Assembly (NCBI RefSeq): GCF_003352085.1
Contig: NZ_CP025804.1
Coordinates: 2,852,001 to 2,916,000, forward strand
Direction: 5' to 3'
Source: Sulfitobacter sp. SK012
GTDB taxonomy: Bacteria > Pseudomonadota > Alphaproteobacteria > Rhodobacterales > Rhodobacteraceae
DNA length: 64,000 nt
In this document: positions 27,878 through 35,437 of the stretch, one piece after another
How the letters are laid out: each line of letters starts with the position of its first letter
Position numbering within the stretch: position 1 is the stretch's first letter
Made by a program: the position numbers and the translations under genes
The notes under the pieces: generated by a model
What the model saw: the letters and a program-made list of their open reading frames with translations, nothing else
What the model was told of the DNA's origin: nothing
Database searches by the model: none

Positions 27878-28188
27878 TCCGGTACCACGAACGCCCGTGC
27901 GAGCAGTTCTGCGGCTATTCGGGCCGCCTCCATCGGGCCGCCCTCAATGTCTGCCCGCGCCAGCGCGCGCTCGCTGACTTCGGCACCACCTCCACGCAAA
28001 CCTGCGCCAAGCAGCGCCAGCACATCGCGGCTGCTGAACCGGTTCCCCTCAAAGCGCTCAACCAGCGCCACCAACGAAGGCTCATCGAGCGCCGCTTCCA
28101 GCTCCACCAACGCACCCAGTGTCAGCTTGGCGCTATAACGCACGCCATCCACGACCAGCGCGACTTCTCCCCTCCACGGATTGGCCAT
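27874..28188 (-). CDS. GTA g10 gene transfer agent family protein (tail chaperone)
   Basis: This 104-residue protein belongs to the GTA-specific family (DUF3356-like) with WRGEVALVVDGVRYSAKLTLGALVELEAAL at its N-terminus (read as the family start) and an Ala/Arg/Glu-rich helical second half. It is the partner chaperone of the small protein that follows. It overlaps g9 by one base and the following gene by four, consistent with coupled translation through the tail module. Base composition is unusually GC-rich here. Confidence 0.87.
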   Translation of the reverse strand: MANPWRGEVALVVDGVRYSAKLTLGALVELEAALDEPSLVALVERFEGNRFSSRDVLALLGAGLRGGGAEVSERALARADIEGGPMEAARIAAELLARAFVVPE

Positions 28189-28616
28189 CAGATCACCGGA
28201 TCAGGATCTGCTGTGAACTCAAGCTGACCCGCCGATTGGAGGCTCAATTCGTAAGTCGCCTCACCATTTAACTGACCAGAGTATTCAAGTCCCGTGACCT
28301 GAAAGGGCCCCTCGACGATGCCAAAATCCGGCACGATGATCTGAAAATCTGGCGTGAGCCCGTCAAAGAACAGTTGCCGCGCGCGTTCATCCGTTCCTTC
28401 ATCGCGAAAAACGCCCGATCCGCTGATTGACGCAGACCTCACGCCGGCACCTGCCAGCAACTCGCGCCACCCGCCACTGCTATCGAGTGATGTGACATCC
28501 ACTGTCTCCGCGTTGAAACTCACCCGCGTTGCGCGCAGTCCTGCGATGGTCTCAAACTGACCACCACTTGTCATATCCACTTTGACCAAAAGGTCCTTAC
28601 CTGCCTGAACAGCCAT
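28188..28616 (-). CDS. GTA g9 major tail tube protein (TP901-1 family)
   Basis: This 142-residue protein matches the phage major tail protein TP901-1 family. Residues GKDLLVKVDMTSGGQFETIAG, AETVDVTSLDSSGGWRELL and the C-terminal YELSLQSAGQLEF are the expected beta-sandwich segments of a tail-tube subunit. It forms the tube of GTA particles. It is intact. A 39-base spacer separates it from g8, and AGGAG lies in front of the start. Confidence 0.92.
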   Translation of the reverse strand: MAVQAGKDLLVKVDMTSGGQFETIAGLRATRVSFNAETVDVTSLDSSGGWRELLAGAGVRSASISGSGVFRDEGTDERARQLFFDGLTPDFQIIVPDFGIVEGPFQVTGLEYSGQLNGEATYELSLQSAGQLEFTADPDPVI

Positions 28617-28655
28617 GTCTTGATACTCCTGATAATTGCTCGAAAGCTGTTGGAA

Positions 28656-29066
28656 TTAGTCGTCTTGCACCCGTGCCCGGAACCGCAGATCAATTTGCCT
28701 CGCGCTGGCTGTGTCGATGCGCGATGCGGTCGCCCGATCAAACCTAAGCGACACCAGCCGCCCCCGGTTCAGCGCCAAGTCCGCATTGTGGAGAACATCA
28801 CTGACCGCCGCCGCCGCCAGCTTGGCGCTGGCAAAACCAGGGTTGGCGGTGATGACAGACACGGTAAAGCGGTGCACTGCACCCGCTCCCGTGGCATCAG
28901 ACGCATCCGTCACTGTTTCGCTGCCAAGACGGACATAAATCTCCGGCAACGCACCGCTAGGAACCGCATCGTAAATCGCTGTGCCGACCAACCCGGCCAG
29001 CGCTACATCGCTCGCTAAGGCCCCAAACACCGCCGTTTGCAGCGCGCTCGCCATTGCATAGCTCAT
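28656..29066 (-). CDS. GTA g8 tail terminator-like protein (DUF3168)
   Basis: This 136-residue DUF3168 protein is predicted to cap or complete the tail tube at the head-tail interface. Visible pattern: SALQTAVFGALASDVALAGLVG at the N-terminus, then PEIYVRLGSETVTD and the beta-strand FTVSVITAN. It overlaps g7 by four bases. Length is normal; no defect is visible. Confidence 0.87.
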   Translation of the reverse strand: MSYAMASALQTAVFGALASDVALAGLVGTAIYDAVPSGALPEIYVRLGSETVTDASDATGAGAVHRFTVSVITANPGFASAKLAAAAVSDVLHNADLALNRGRLVSLRFDRATASRIDTASARQIDLRFRARVQDD

Positions 29067-29401
29067 ACGACCACCTCCTCTTCGGCAAAGCAGGTCAAAT
29101 AGCGCCCCTCAGGATCGCGATCGGCCACTGCTTGTATGGTGAACAACCGCGCACCATCGCGAAAACGCTGCTGCGGCAGAGGACGATCTGGCGCACCATA
29201 AGGTGTACCGCGCACCACAATCTTGTACCCAACCCGACTTACGGGAGCGCCTGATTGTGCTGTCTCACGGCCTGTTCGGGTGGCGATATCTGCCCACAAG
29301 ATCCCCAACGGGACCCAGGCTTCGCTAAATCCACCGGCCCCGTCGCTGACCCGTTCAGGGGCTTCAAGCACCAGCTTTCGGTTCAATCGCGGACTGCTCA
29401 T
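29063..29401 (-). CDS. GTA g7 head closure / head-tail adaptor protein
   Basis: This 112-residue protein is of the phage head-closure type (SPP1 gp16-like): LNRKLVLEAPERVSDGAGG (start region), WADIATRTGRET, and a C-terminal FTIQAVADRDPEGRYL beta region. It joins connector and tail. It overlaps both g6 and g8 by four bases (ATGA). Intact. Confidence 0.88.
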   Translation of the reverse strand: MSSPRLNRKLVLEAPERVSDGAGGFSEAWVPLGILWADIATRTGRETAQSGAPVSRVGYKIVVRGTPYGAPDRPLPQQRFRDGARLFTIQAVADRDPEGRYLTCFAEEEVVV

Positions 29402-29997
29402 TGCACCGACCCCGACCGTCCCAATCGCATGGCGCGAAAACGCTCAATCAAGCTGGTCACGCCAAATGGCATACATCCATGGCTCAACGCGGTATCATGT
29501 CGGTATTCGTAATAGTGCGCGGCAAGCATCAGAACGGCTTGCTGCATGTCGCTCGGCAAATCATTCCAAGCTGGACCAAAGCCTGCGACAAATACCACCG
29601 ATACCTCTCCATTTGAGGGAGGTTCTGGAAGGCAGCCAGCTATTGGGCGCAATCTCGGATTATGCCCATCGCGATCAAGCCAATAAGCCTCAGGATTCAA
29701 CTCCGTTTGGCTACCGTCCCGCGCAACCACAGACATGCGTATGATTGCATTCACCGGTGCCACGGGCAACGCTTGAGCTGCCGGGTTGGCCCATTTGGTC
29801 ACGGTCCAGGTAAAATTCCGCGCGATCAGTGCCTTGTTTGTCCGCGCCTCAATGGAAGCCATCGCGGCACGAAGGAAGCTGCGCAAAACTTCATTCTGTA
29901 CGTCATCCTGACCAAAGCCGCTGCCCAGACGCAGATGCGATTTGAACGCCTCCACTGGCAAGGCCTCATCAGGCACGCTTGTCTCTTCGATCAACAT
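29398..29997 (-). CDS. GTA g6 head-tail connector protein
   Basis: This 199-residue protein is of the phage gp6-like/phiE125 gp8 connector family. The first half (EAFKSHLRLGSGFGQDD, RSFLRAAMASIEARTNKAL) is the typical helical connector unit; the second half is beta-rich, ending in MQQAVLMLAAHYYEYR. ATG at 29997 is chosen over the longer frame to 30072 because GAGG lies seven bases upstream and the longer N-terminus has no homology. It overlaps g7 by four bases. A 173-base gap to g5 has a GC-rich hairpin without T-run. Confidence 0.88.
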   Translation of the reverse strand: MLIEETSVPDEALPVEAFKSHLRLGSGFGQDDVQNEVLRSFLRAAMASIEARTNKALIARNFTWTVTKWANPAAQALPVAPVNAIIRMSVVARDGSQTELNPEAYWLDRDGHNPRLRPIAGCLPEPPSNGEVSVVFVAGFGPAWNDLPSDMQQAVLMLAAHYYEYRHDTALSHGCMPFGVTSLIERFRAMRLGRSGSVQ

Positions 29998-30170
29998 CTT
30001 TGATCCTCTCAGAAAAATTCCATCCCCGGCACCGGCCCATCGGACGGTATCTGGGCGCGCACCCACCCGCATCGCTCGGTCGGAGGGGAGCAGCTAGGCG
30101 ATACAAATGTCTGTTGGTACGCGCCCGAACCGGGGGCCGGTTGTCCCAGCCCCCGTATCGTCACCCCCGT

Positions 30171-31346
30171 TTAGGCAGTGCCGAATTTCAGCAACTTGAT
30201 CGCGGCAAAATCACTGACATCACCCCCCACGCGTTTGGTGGCATAAAACAGCACATGCGGCTTTGCGCTAAAGGGATCGCGCAGGATCCGCAGATCAGGA
30301 CGCTCAGCTACGGTATAACCCGCGGCGAAATCACCAAATGCGATCGACATTGTGTCAGTACCCGCATCCGGCATGTCTTCGGCAACCAGCACCGGATAGC
30401 CCATCAGACGTGCAGGCTCCCCTTGGGCCAAACCGTCAGACCACAAGAAGCGACCATCCATATCCTTGAGTTTGCGCACAACACCCGCCGTCTTGGAGTT
30501 CATCACAAACGTCGCATTCGCGCGGTACTGCGCCCCCAATGAATAGACCAAATCAACAATTGAATCCGGTGTCACTTCGCCGGCTACGCCCGTCGGCACA
30601 TAGCCTAGGTTGCCCCAGACCCACACATCGTTATCCACAGATGTATGCGACAAGAAACCGTGCGGCTTGTCGATACCGTCACCATTGATGAACGACGCGG
30701 CCTCCGCGCGGCTGAACTTGTCTGCAATCCGGCCCGCCAGCCAGCCTTCGATGTCAAACGCGGCATCATCCAGCAGACGCTGAGACGCCTTGGGCAGTGC
30801 GCTCAACTCGTGTAGCTGCACGGTGATCCGGTCGATCTGCGGGGTGTCCGTCTCGCCGATGTTGGACGCCTCAGTGGCCCAACCCGCACCGACATCCCCG
30901 TGATCCACAAGCACGTCATAGGACGTCGCTTCAACATGAACGACAGATGCAATTGCGCGGATCGATGCGGTGGCATTCAGCACAGATTTCACACGGTCCG
31001 AGGTTTGCGGATCAACCAAATATCCCCCATCCGAATTCACAGCCGTGGAAAGCGATTTGCCTTCCAAGTCCAGCCCGCGCAGGCCGTCGTCATCGCCAGA
31101 ACGCACATAGGCGTTAAAGGCTTTCTGATGCGGTGCGCCTGTATCCATTGCACCCGCCAAAGGAGTGCGCGCAGAGGTCATCGATTTACGGTCCAACATG
31201 GTCATTCGCTCTTCTGTTTGTTGCAGTTTAGTTGTGATTTCAGCCTGAAAGCCTTTGAATTCGCTGACGAACCCGGTGACGGCACGTCGCACTTCCTCTG
31301 CTGGGGACATGTCACTGCCCAGCCCTTTGGTCTCGGTTCTGCTCAT
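30171..31346 (-). CDS. GTA g5 major capsid protein (HK97 fold)
   Basis: This 391-residue HK97-type capsid protein builds the small GTA head. An N-terminal scaffold-like helical segment (about 1-100, FQAEITTKLQQTEERMTML) precedes the capsid domain (about 105-391: LSTAVNSDGGYLVDPQTSD, MGYPVLVAEDMPDAG, IAFGDFAAGYTV). The scaffold should be removed by the g4 protease. The second ATG (31346) has GAGGG at a better spacing than the first at 31352. Full length, no defect visible. Confidence 0.95.
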   Translation of the reverse strand: MSRTETKGLGSDMSPAEEVRRAVTGFVSEFKGFQAEITTKLQQTEERMTMLDRKSMTSARTPLAGAMDTGAPHQKAFNAYVRSGDDDGLRGLDLEGKSLSTAVNSDGGYLVDPQTSDRVKSVLNATASIRAIASVVHVEATSYDVLVDHGDVGAGWATEASNIGETDTPQIDRITVQLHELSALPKASQRLLDDAAFDIEGWLAGRIADKFSRAEAASFINGDGIDKPHGFLSHTSVDNDVWVWGNLGYVPTGVAGEVTPDSIVDLVYSLGAQYRANATFVMNSKTAGVVRKLKDMDGRFLWSDGLAQGEPARLMGYPVLVAEDMPDAGTDTMSIAFGDFAAGYTVAERPDLRILRDPFSAKPHVLFYATKRVGGDVSDFAAIKLLKFGTA

Positions 31347-31396
31347 GTGCATTTCCCTCGATTGGTTGATGGATTGGTTAAGGTCTGGGGCACGCT

Positions 31397-32017
31397 TCAG
31401 CGCCCCAACTCAGCGCGGGCCTCATCAAAGGCCGCCGCCATGTCACGCAAGGCGTCCCCTAGGTGCAGTTCGTCACCCTTGGATCCAACCCGCGCACTGG
31501 GCAGCATCGGGAAAGTCACAAGCGACACCTCCCAAAGCTCCAGTTCGTGCAAGAGCCGCTGGCCCTTGGTGTTCTTGCCCGCCTTCACGGTACGGTACCC
31601 GATGCTAAGCCCGTCGATCGCTCCCGCTTCGATCAACGCCGCAGCCTCGCGACCTCGCGCGACGGTATCTAGGATGCGCCCCTTGACCCAAAGCCCCTTG
31701 GCGTCCTCGCGCAACTCTTGCCAGACTCCAATGGGCTGTGCAGGATCATGCTGCCACAACATCTTGACGCTGCGTCCGGCAGCCGCGAGCCCCGCAAGCG
31801 ATGCGCCGTAAGCGCCGGCCTCAACCACGTCACCACCCTGATCCACATCGCCAAACAGGCTTGCGTAACCGCTGATTTCGGTGCCACCATCGACCTTGAC
31901 CGTCGTGCCAAAACGAGAAAACTTATGCTCAAGTCCCTGCGTGCCTGCTTGCATTGTGGCTGACATAACTTCCTTGGTCCCCGGCACTAAACCGAGGTCA
32001 ATCCTGCTCATCTCCAT
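31397..32017 (-). CDS. GTA g4 HK97-family prohead protease
   Basis: This 206-residue protease is expected to cleave the capsid scaffold region during head maturation. Family features: ISGYASLFGDVDQGGD, GAYGASL, MLWQHDPAQPIG (catalytic His), GLSIGYRT (Ser region) and LWEVSLVTFPMLPSA. ATG at 32017 follows AAAGGAGAG with good spacing; the upstream in-frame extension to 32119 is not homologous. It is separated from g5 by 50 bases. Confidence 0.92.
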   Translation of the reverse strand: MEMSRIDLGLVPGTKEVMSATMQAGTQGLEHKFSRFGTTVKVDGGTEISGYASLFGDVDQGGDVVEAGAYGASLAGLAAAGRSVKMLWQHDPAQPIGVWQELREDAKGLWVKGRILDTVARGREAAALIEAGAIDGLSIGYRTVKAGKNTKGQRLLHELELWEVSLVTFPMLPSARVGSKGDELHLGDALRDMAAAFDEARAELGR

Positions 32018-32043
32018 GAGGCTCTCCTTTGAAAATCGTCTCG

Positions 32044-32268
32044 TTACGGGGTGACGGCCATGAACGATTGCGCCCCTTGCGCCAAGATCACTGCGACGAC
32101 GCCGTAGACCGCCAGCCACAGGCGTTTCTCCACCCGCTCCATCATCATTTCAACGCGGTCGAGCCTGCGCATAAGATTGGCATGGTGGATTTCACTGACC
32201 CGTTCATGGGCCTGCAACCGCAATCCCGGCGCACATTCAAACCGCTCATATTTCGCGCCCTCACTCAT
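32044..32268 (-). CDS. GTA g3.5 small head formation protein
   Basis: This 74-residue protein matches the small RCAP_rcc01685-type GTA head formation family: KYERFECAPGLRLQAHERVS at the N-terminus and one hydrophobic C-terminal helix (LWLAVYGVVAVILAQGA). The start at 32268 overlaps the portal stop by eight bases. It is required for correct heads in R. capsulatus according to what is known of the family. Intact. Confidence 0.8.
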   Translation of the reverse strand: MSEGAKYERFECAPGLRLQAHERVSEIHHANLMRRLDRVEMMMERVEKRLWLAVYGVVAVILAQGAQSFMAVTP

Positions 32269-33439
32269 CCGCCGCCACCGCTGGCAGCCCCAACAGGCTG
32301 CGCTTTTCAACGTCGGTTAGGAAATCCGCCTGAGCCACCCGCGCCCATTGCGCATCGCGTTCCGCAGATAGGGCCGACACCTGATCCAGGTCGGGCTTCA
32401 GCTCGACCGCATCGCCACTGAAGGCAGACAACCAATGCGCCAGCCCCGCCGCCACACGCGTCGCCAATGGCAGTACAGTCAGACGGTAAAACGCCCGGTG
32501 TGCTTCTTGGTAATTCGCGTAAGTCGCGTCGCCTTGAATACCGATCAGCATCGGCGGGACCCCAAAGGCCAACGCAATCTCACGCGCAGCGGATTCCTTG
32601 GTTTTTTGGAACTCCATGTCGCTGGGCGAGAATCCCATCGGTTTCCAATCAAGACCCCCTTCCAGCAGCATCGGCCGACCCGCATTGCGCGCACCTTGAT
32701 GATGGCTCTCCATCTCACTGACCAGACGCTCATACTGATCGGTGCTCAGACTACCCTGCCCCTCAGCACCTTTATAGACAATCGCTCCTGATGGCCGTGC
32801 CGCATTGTCCAGCAGCGCCTTTGACCATTGGCTGGCGGAATTATGCACATCCAGCGACATCGCGCAGGCCTGCATAGGACTGAAACCATAATGGTCGTCC
32901 TGCGGATGAAAATTGCGGATATGGCAGATTGGCGAAACATCTGACGTGGCATCAAAGCGATGCTTGCGCCCGCCAACCGCGTATTCATACGCCACCGGCC
33001 AGCCATCCGCACCTGGCACCACCGACATCCGATCAGAGCGCAAGACATGCAACTCCACCGGCATACCGTCATCGCCGCCCACCGCCTCAACATAGCCGTT
33101 GCCCGTCAACAAAAGCTGCGCATAAAGCGCCTCCAACAGCTCGGCTCGGCCCTGCGCACCATTGGGGCGCGCAACCAATGCCAGCAGCGGGTGATGATCA
33201 TACCGACGATCCGCGTCCTGCAATACCAACGGCAGAGCAGCCGCAGCTTCCGCGATCAATTTGACTGACCGAAACCCGATTGGGTTGCCGGCAAAACCTG
33301 TGCGCGTCAATGACGCCGTGTCACGCGGGCTCCAAGCCACACGGCCCGAAGTCTGATAGGCGACGACTGGCCCAGTTGCCGATGCCTTGGCCTGAGGTAC
33401 CTCAGTCGCCGCCCCACGCCGCAGAAAATCAAACACCAT
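32261..33439 (-). CDS. GTA g3 portal protein (HK97 family)
   Basis: This 392-residue portal forms the dodecameric channel at one head vertex through which DNA is packaged. Expected signatures are RNFHPQDDHYGFSPMQACA, ALDNAARPSGA-type sequence and FGVPPMLIGIQGDATYANY. ATG at 33439 has AAGGAG seven bases upstream. It follows a terminator-like hairpin after TerL, so its expression may depend on readthrough or its own promoter. Full length. Confidence 0.94.
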   Translation of the reverse strand: MVFDFLRRGAATEVPQAKASATGPVVAYQTSGRVAWSPRDTASLTRTGFAGNPIGFRSVKLIAEAAAALPLVLQDADRRYDHHPLLALVARPNGAQGRAELLEALYAQLLLTGNGYVEAVGGDDGMPVELHVLRSDRMSVVPGADGWPVAYEYAVGGRKHRFDATSDVSPICHIRNFHPQDDHYGFSPMQACAMSLDVHNSASQWSKALLDNAARPSGAIVYKGAEGQGSLSTDQYERLVSEMESHHQGARNAGRPMLLEGGLDWKPMGFSPSDMEFQKTKESAAREIALAFGVPPMLIGIQGDATYANYQEAHRAFYRLTVLPLATRVAAGLAHWLSAFSGDAVELKPDLDQVSALSAERDAQWARVAQADFLTDVEKRSLLGLPAVAADE

Positions 33440-33553
33440 ATCGTCGCTCCTTCACTAGGCCCGTCACCGGGCTGCCCCTCGGCTCGGAAATCAATTTGCC
33501 ACCAATGTCTTAATGGCTCGAAACCTGACCGTACGTTGCCCCGGCCCCGCACG

Positions 33554-33577
33554 AAAAAGGGACCCCGAAGGGCCCCT
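33554..33577 (-). terminator. intrinsic terminator between GTA TerL and portal genes
   Basis: On the minus strand, an 8-bp GC-rich stem closed by a TTCG tetraloop is followed by TTTTT. It starts 12 bases after the TerL stop and precedes the portal gene by about 115 bases, that is, inside the GTA operon. Confidence 0.82.
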
Positions 33578-33588
33578 AATCAATCGCT

Positions 33589-34959
33589 CTACAAAGACCT
33601 CACCCCCGGCTGTCGCCACTTGGCCGCCGGTTCAATCATCAACTCATGCAATGCCCAGACCAAGGCATCCACGCGGTCAGGACTGCCCCCGCCCTCATAG
33701 CCGCGCGCGGTCATGCGCGTCATCTGATCCTCCAGCGTATGTAGATCGCTCACGTGCCGCACCCGCCCTTGCTCATAAAGCGCCGCCACAGGTTCCGCCC
33801 GCGCCACCTTGCCCCGTGATGCATGAACGCCTTTGTAAGGCACCAGTGGATCGATTTGCCGGATCACCTCCTGCACCATCTGCCCCCCTTGGTTCACCTC
33901 TGCCACCAACCGATCAGCACCATACAGTTCCATCGCGGAAATCGCCGCCCGCGCCCATTCCGACGGGCTTGCCCCCTGAACCGTGCAATCGGCCAGCACA
34001 AACGCTTTCCAATCTTGCGGCGCACCGCGCGTTTGGGCACCGGCCACTACAATCCCGCATTCATCCGACCGCTTGCCGCTGGTCGTGGCCGGGTCAACCG
34101 CCACCACGATGCGGTCTGAGTCAGGCAGATCGCGAATTCGGCACCCTTCCAGCATTTCACTGGTCCAAAGCGCGCCTTCCGCATCCGCCAACAAAACCCC
34201 ATCCAATTCTTGCCGCCCAAGCCGCGTTCCCCGGTAGCGCGCTCTCACTTCATCCAAAAATGACGTTGCCAGATTGGCCGCATTCGCCTCCGTTGGCGCA
34301 TGTGTCGTGACCGTTGAAGGCGACTTCAGCAATTCCTTTAACACACCCACATTGCGCGGAGTCGTCGTCACACAAACCTGCGGATGCTCGCCCAACCGCA
34401 AAGCAAACTGCAGCATATCCCACGTTTCCTGCGATTTCTTCCACTTGGCGATTTCATCGACCCAGGCCGCGTCAAACTGCGGCCCGCGCAGCCCTTCGGG
34501 GTCATGCGCCGAATGCACCGTGGCAATCGCACCGTTAGGCCAAACCAGGCGCTTTCTTGTTGCCTCCCAATCAGGACGGCGGTCACCCGGCGAACAGGCC
34601 AAAATCCCGCTATCCCCAAAAATCATGACCTCGCGAACTTGCTCAATGGTCTCGCCCACCAGCGCCACACGGCGGCACCGGCCTGCATCAAGCGGCTTGG
34701 CCCCCTCGACCATGCTGCGCACCCATTCTGCCCCCGCACGGGTCTTTCCGGCCCCGCGTCCCCCCATGATAACCCAAGACCGCCAATCGCCTTGTGGGGG
34801 CAGCTGGTGCGGCATCGACCAGAACTCAAACAAAAAAGGGAGAGCGCGAAGCTCTCCCTCATCGAGATCGTTCAGAAATGCGGCCTGATCCTCAGGTGGC
34901 GCGGAGCTTATCCAACTTGCGCCCGATGTCAGCCCGGGCTTTGCACAGATCAAGGGCAT
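33589..34959 (-). CDS. GTA g2 large terminase subunit
   Basis: This ~456-residue packaging motor and nuclease has the ATPase Walker A motif GGRGAGKT and Walker B AAWVDEIAKW in its N-terminal half. The C-terminal RNase H-like nuclease has acidic residues in VAVDPATTSG and SPDRVDALVWAL. ATG at 34959 has AAGG five bases upstream; ATG at 35001 is the alternative and would overlap TerS by 110 bases rather than 68. In GTAs TerL cuts host DNA without sequence specificity. Intact, and followed by a UUCG-capped terminator. Confidence 0.93.
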   Translation of the reverse strand: MPLICAKPGLTSGASWISSAPPEDQAAFLNDLDEGELRALPFLFEFWSMPHQLPPQGDWRSWVIMGGRGAGKTRAGAEWVRSMVEGAKPLDAGRCRRVALVGETIEQVREVMIFGDSGILACSPGDRRPDWEATRKRLVWPNGAIATVHSAHDPEGLRGPQFDAAWVDEIAKWKKSQETWDMLQFALRLGEHPQVCVTTTPRNVGVLKELLKSPSTVTTHAPTEANAANLATSFLDEVRARYRGTRLGRQELDGVLLADAEGALWTSEMLEGCRIRDLPDSDRIVVAVDPATTSGKRSDECGIVVAGAQTRGAPQDWKAFVLADCTVQGASPSEWARAAISAMELYGADRLVAEVNQGGQMVQEVIRQIDPLVPYKGVHASRGKVARAEPVAALYEQGRVRHVSDLHTLEDQMTRMTARGYEGGGSPDRVDALVWALHELMIEPAAKWRQPGVRSL

Positions 34960-35212
34960 ACCCGCCTTGGGCAATTCCCGCTTCTCGGTTTCGGCAGTCA
35001 TTCAATGTGTTCTCCGCTTTTGCGCAATGCGCGATCAAACCGGGGATCTTACCCAGTGGTTTCGTCACTGCAGTTTCCTTGAGTTCCTCCCCGGATTTCG
35101 CCTGATCAGTCAGGTCTTGTACTTCGCGACGCAAATCGCGAACTGCTTCTTTCAGCGCTTCAAAGACTTCGGCACTCTCGGCAGTTTGTTGTTCCGGGGT
35201 GATCATCGTCAT
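34892..35212 (-). CDS. GTA g1 small terminase subunit
   Basis: This 106-residue protein is the first gene of the cluster, with the size and helical, charged character of GTA TerS (about 107 residues in R. capsulatus): an N-terminal coiled-coil segment (VFEALKEAVRDLRREVQDL) and a C-terminal Arg/Lys-rich helix. It binds TerL and DNA for packaging. ATG at 35212 has AAGAG upstream; the longer frame to 35347 runs through the leader hairpins and is rejected. Its 3' end overlaps TerL by at least 68 bases in another frame. Confidence 0.83.
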   Translation of the reverse strand: MTMITPEQQTAESAEVFEALKEAVRDLRREVQDLTDQAKSGEELKETAVTKPLGKIPGLIAHCAKAENTLNDCRNREAGIAQGGYALDLCKARADIGRKLDKLRAT

Positions 35213-35226
35213 AGGTGCTCTTACCT

Positions 35227-35250
35227 CTCGTTGGTTCTCCCCCAACCGAG
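35227..35250 (-). promoter_or_regulatory. leader hairpin in front of the GTA TerS ribosome site
   Basis: CTCG-TTGG (35227-35234) pairs with CCAA-CGAG (35242-35250, one bulged base). It ends beside the GAGAGG/AAGAG ribosome-binding region of TerS, so it could affect translation start. Confidence 0.45.
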
Positions 35251-35257
35251 AAAAATG

Positions 35258-35290
35258 AAAAAACGGCTGCCGGGATTTAACCCGGAGCCG
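35258..35290 (-). terminator. strong intrinsic terminator in the leader of the GTA cluster
   Basis: On the minus strand a 10-bp stem with one bulged C (CGGCTCCGGG with CCCGGCAGCCG), six-base loop TTAAAT, is followed by TTTTTT and a second T-rich stretch. It is downstream of the promoter at 35319-35347 and upstream of TerS. It may also end the mltG transcript. Confidence 0.85.
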
Positions 35291-35318
35291 ATTGCCCACT
35301 TCTTCTAGCATGTCACAA

Positions 35319-35347
35319 GTTGTACCTTGGACCGTCCCAAAAGTCAA
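35319..35347 (-). promoter_or_regulatory. sigma70-like promoter upstream of GTA cluster
   Basis: On the minus strand TTGACT and TACAAC are separated by exactly 17 bases. The predicted start of transcription is near 35312, about 100 bases before TerS and about 20 before the leader terminator. Confidence 0.55.
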
Positions 35348-35437
35348 GAAAAAGAGAGTTAACGCTTCCCTCTAACGCCGTACGATCATTACTAAAAACC
35401 TAACAAACGCGCTAGGAAATTGTAGTTTCACACAGCC

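Noticed and set aside
20822..35347. Ordinary prophage
   Set aside because: Gene content and order (g1 to g15 including g3.5, short tape measure, NlpC/P60 peptidase) match the Rhodobacter-type GTA; there is no integrase, repressor, lysis or replication gene and no attachment site.
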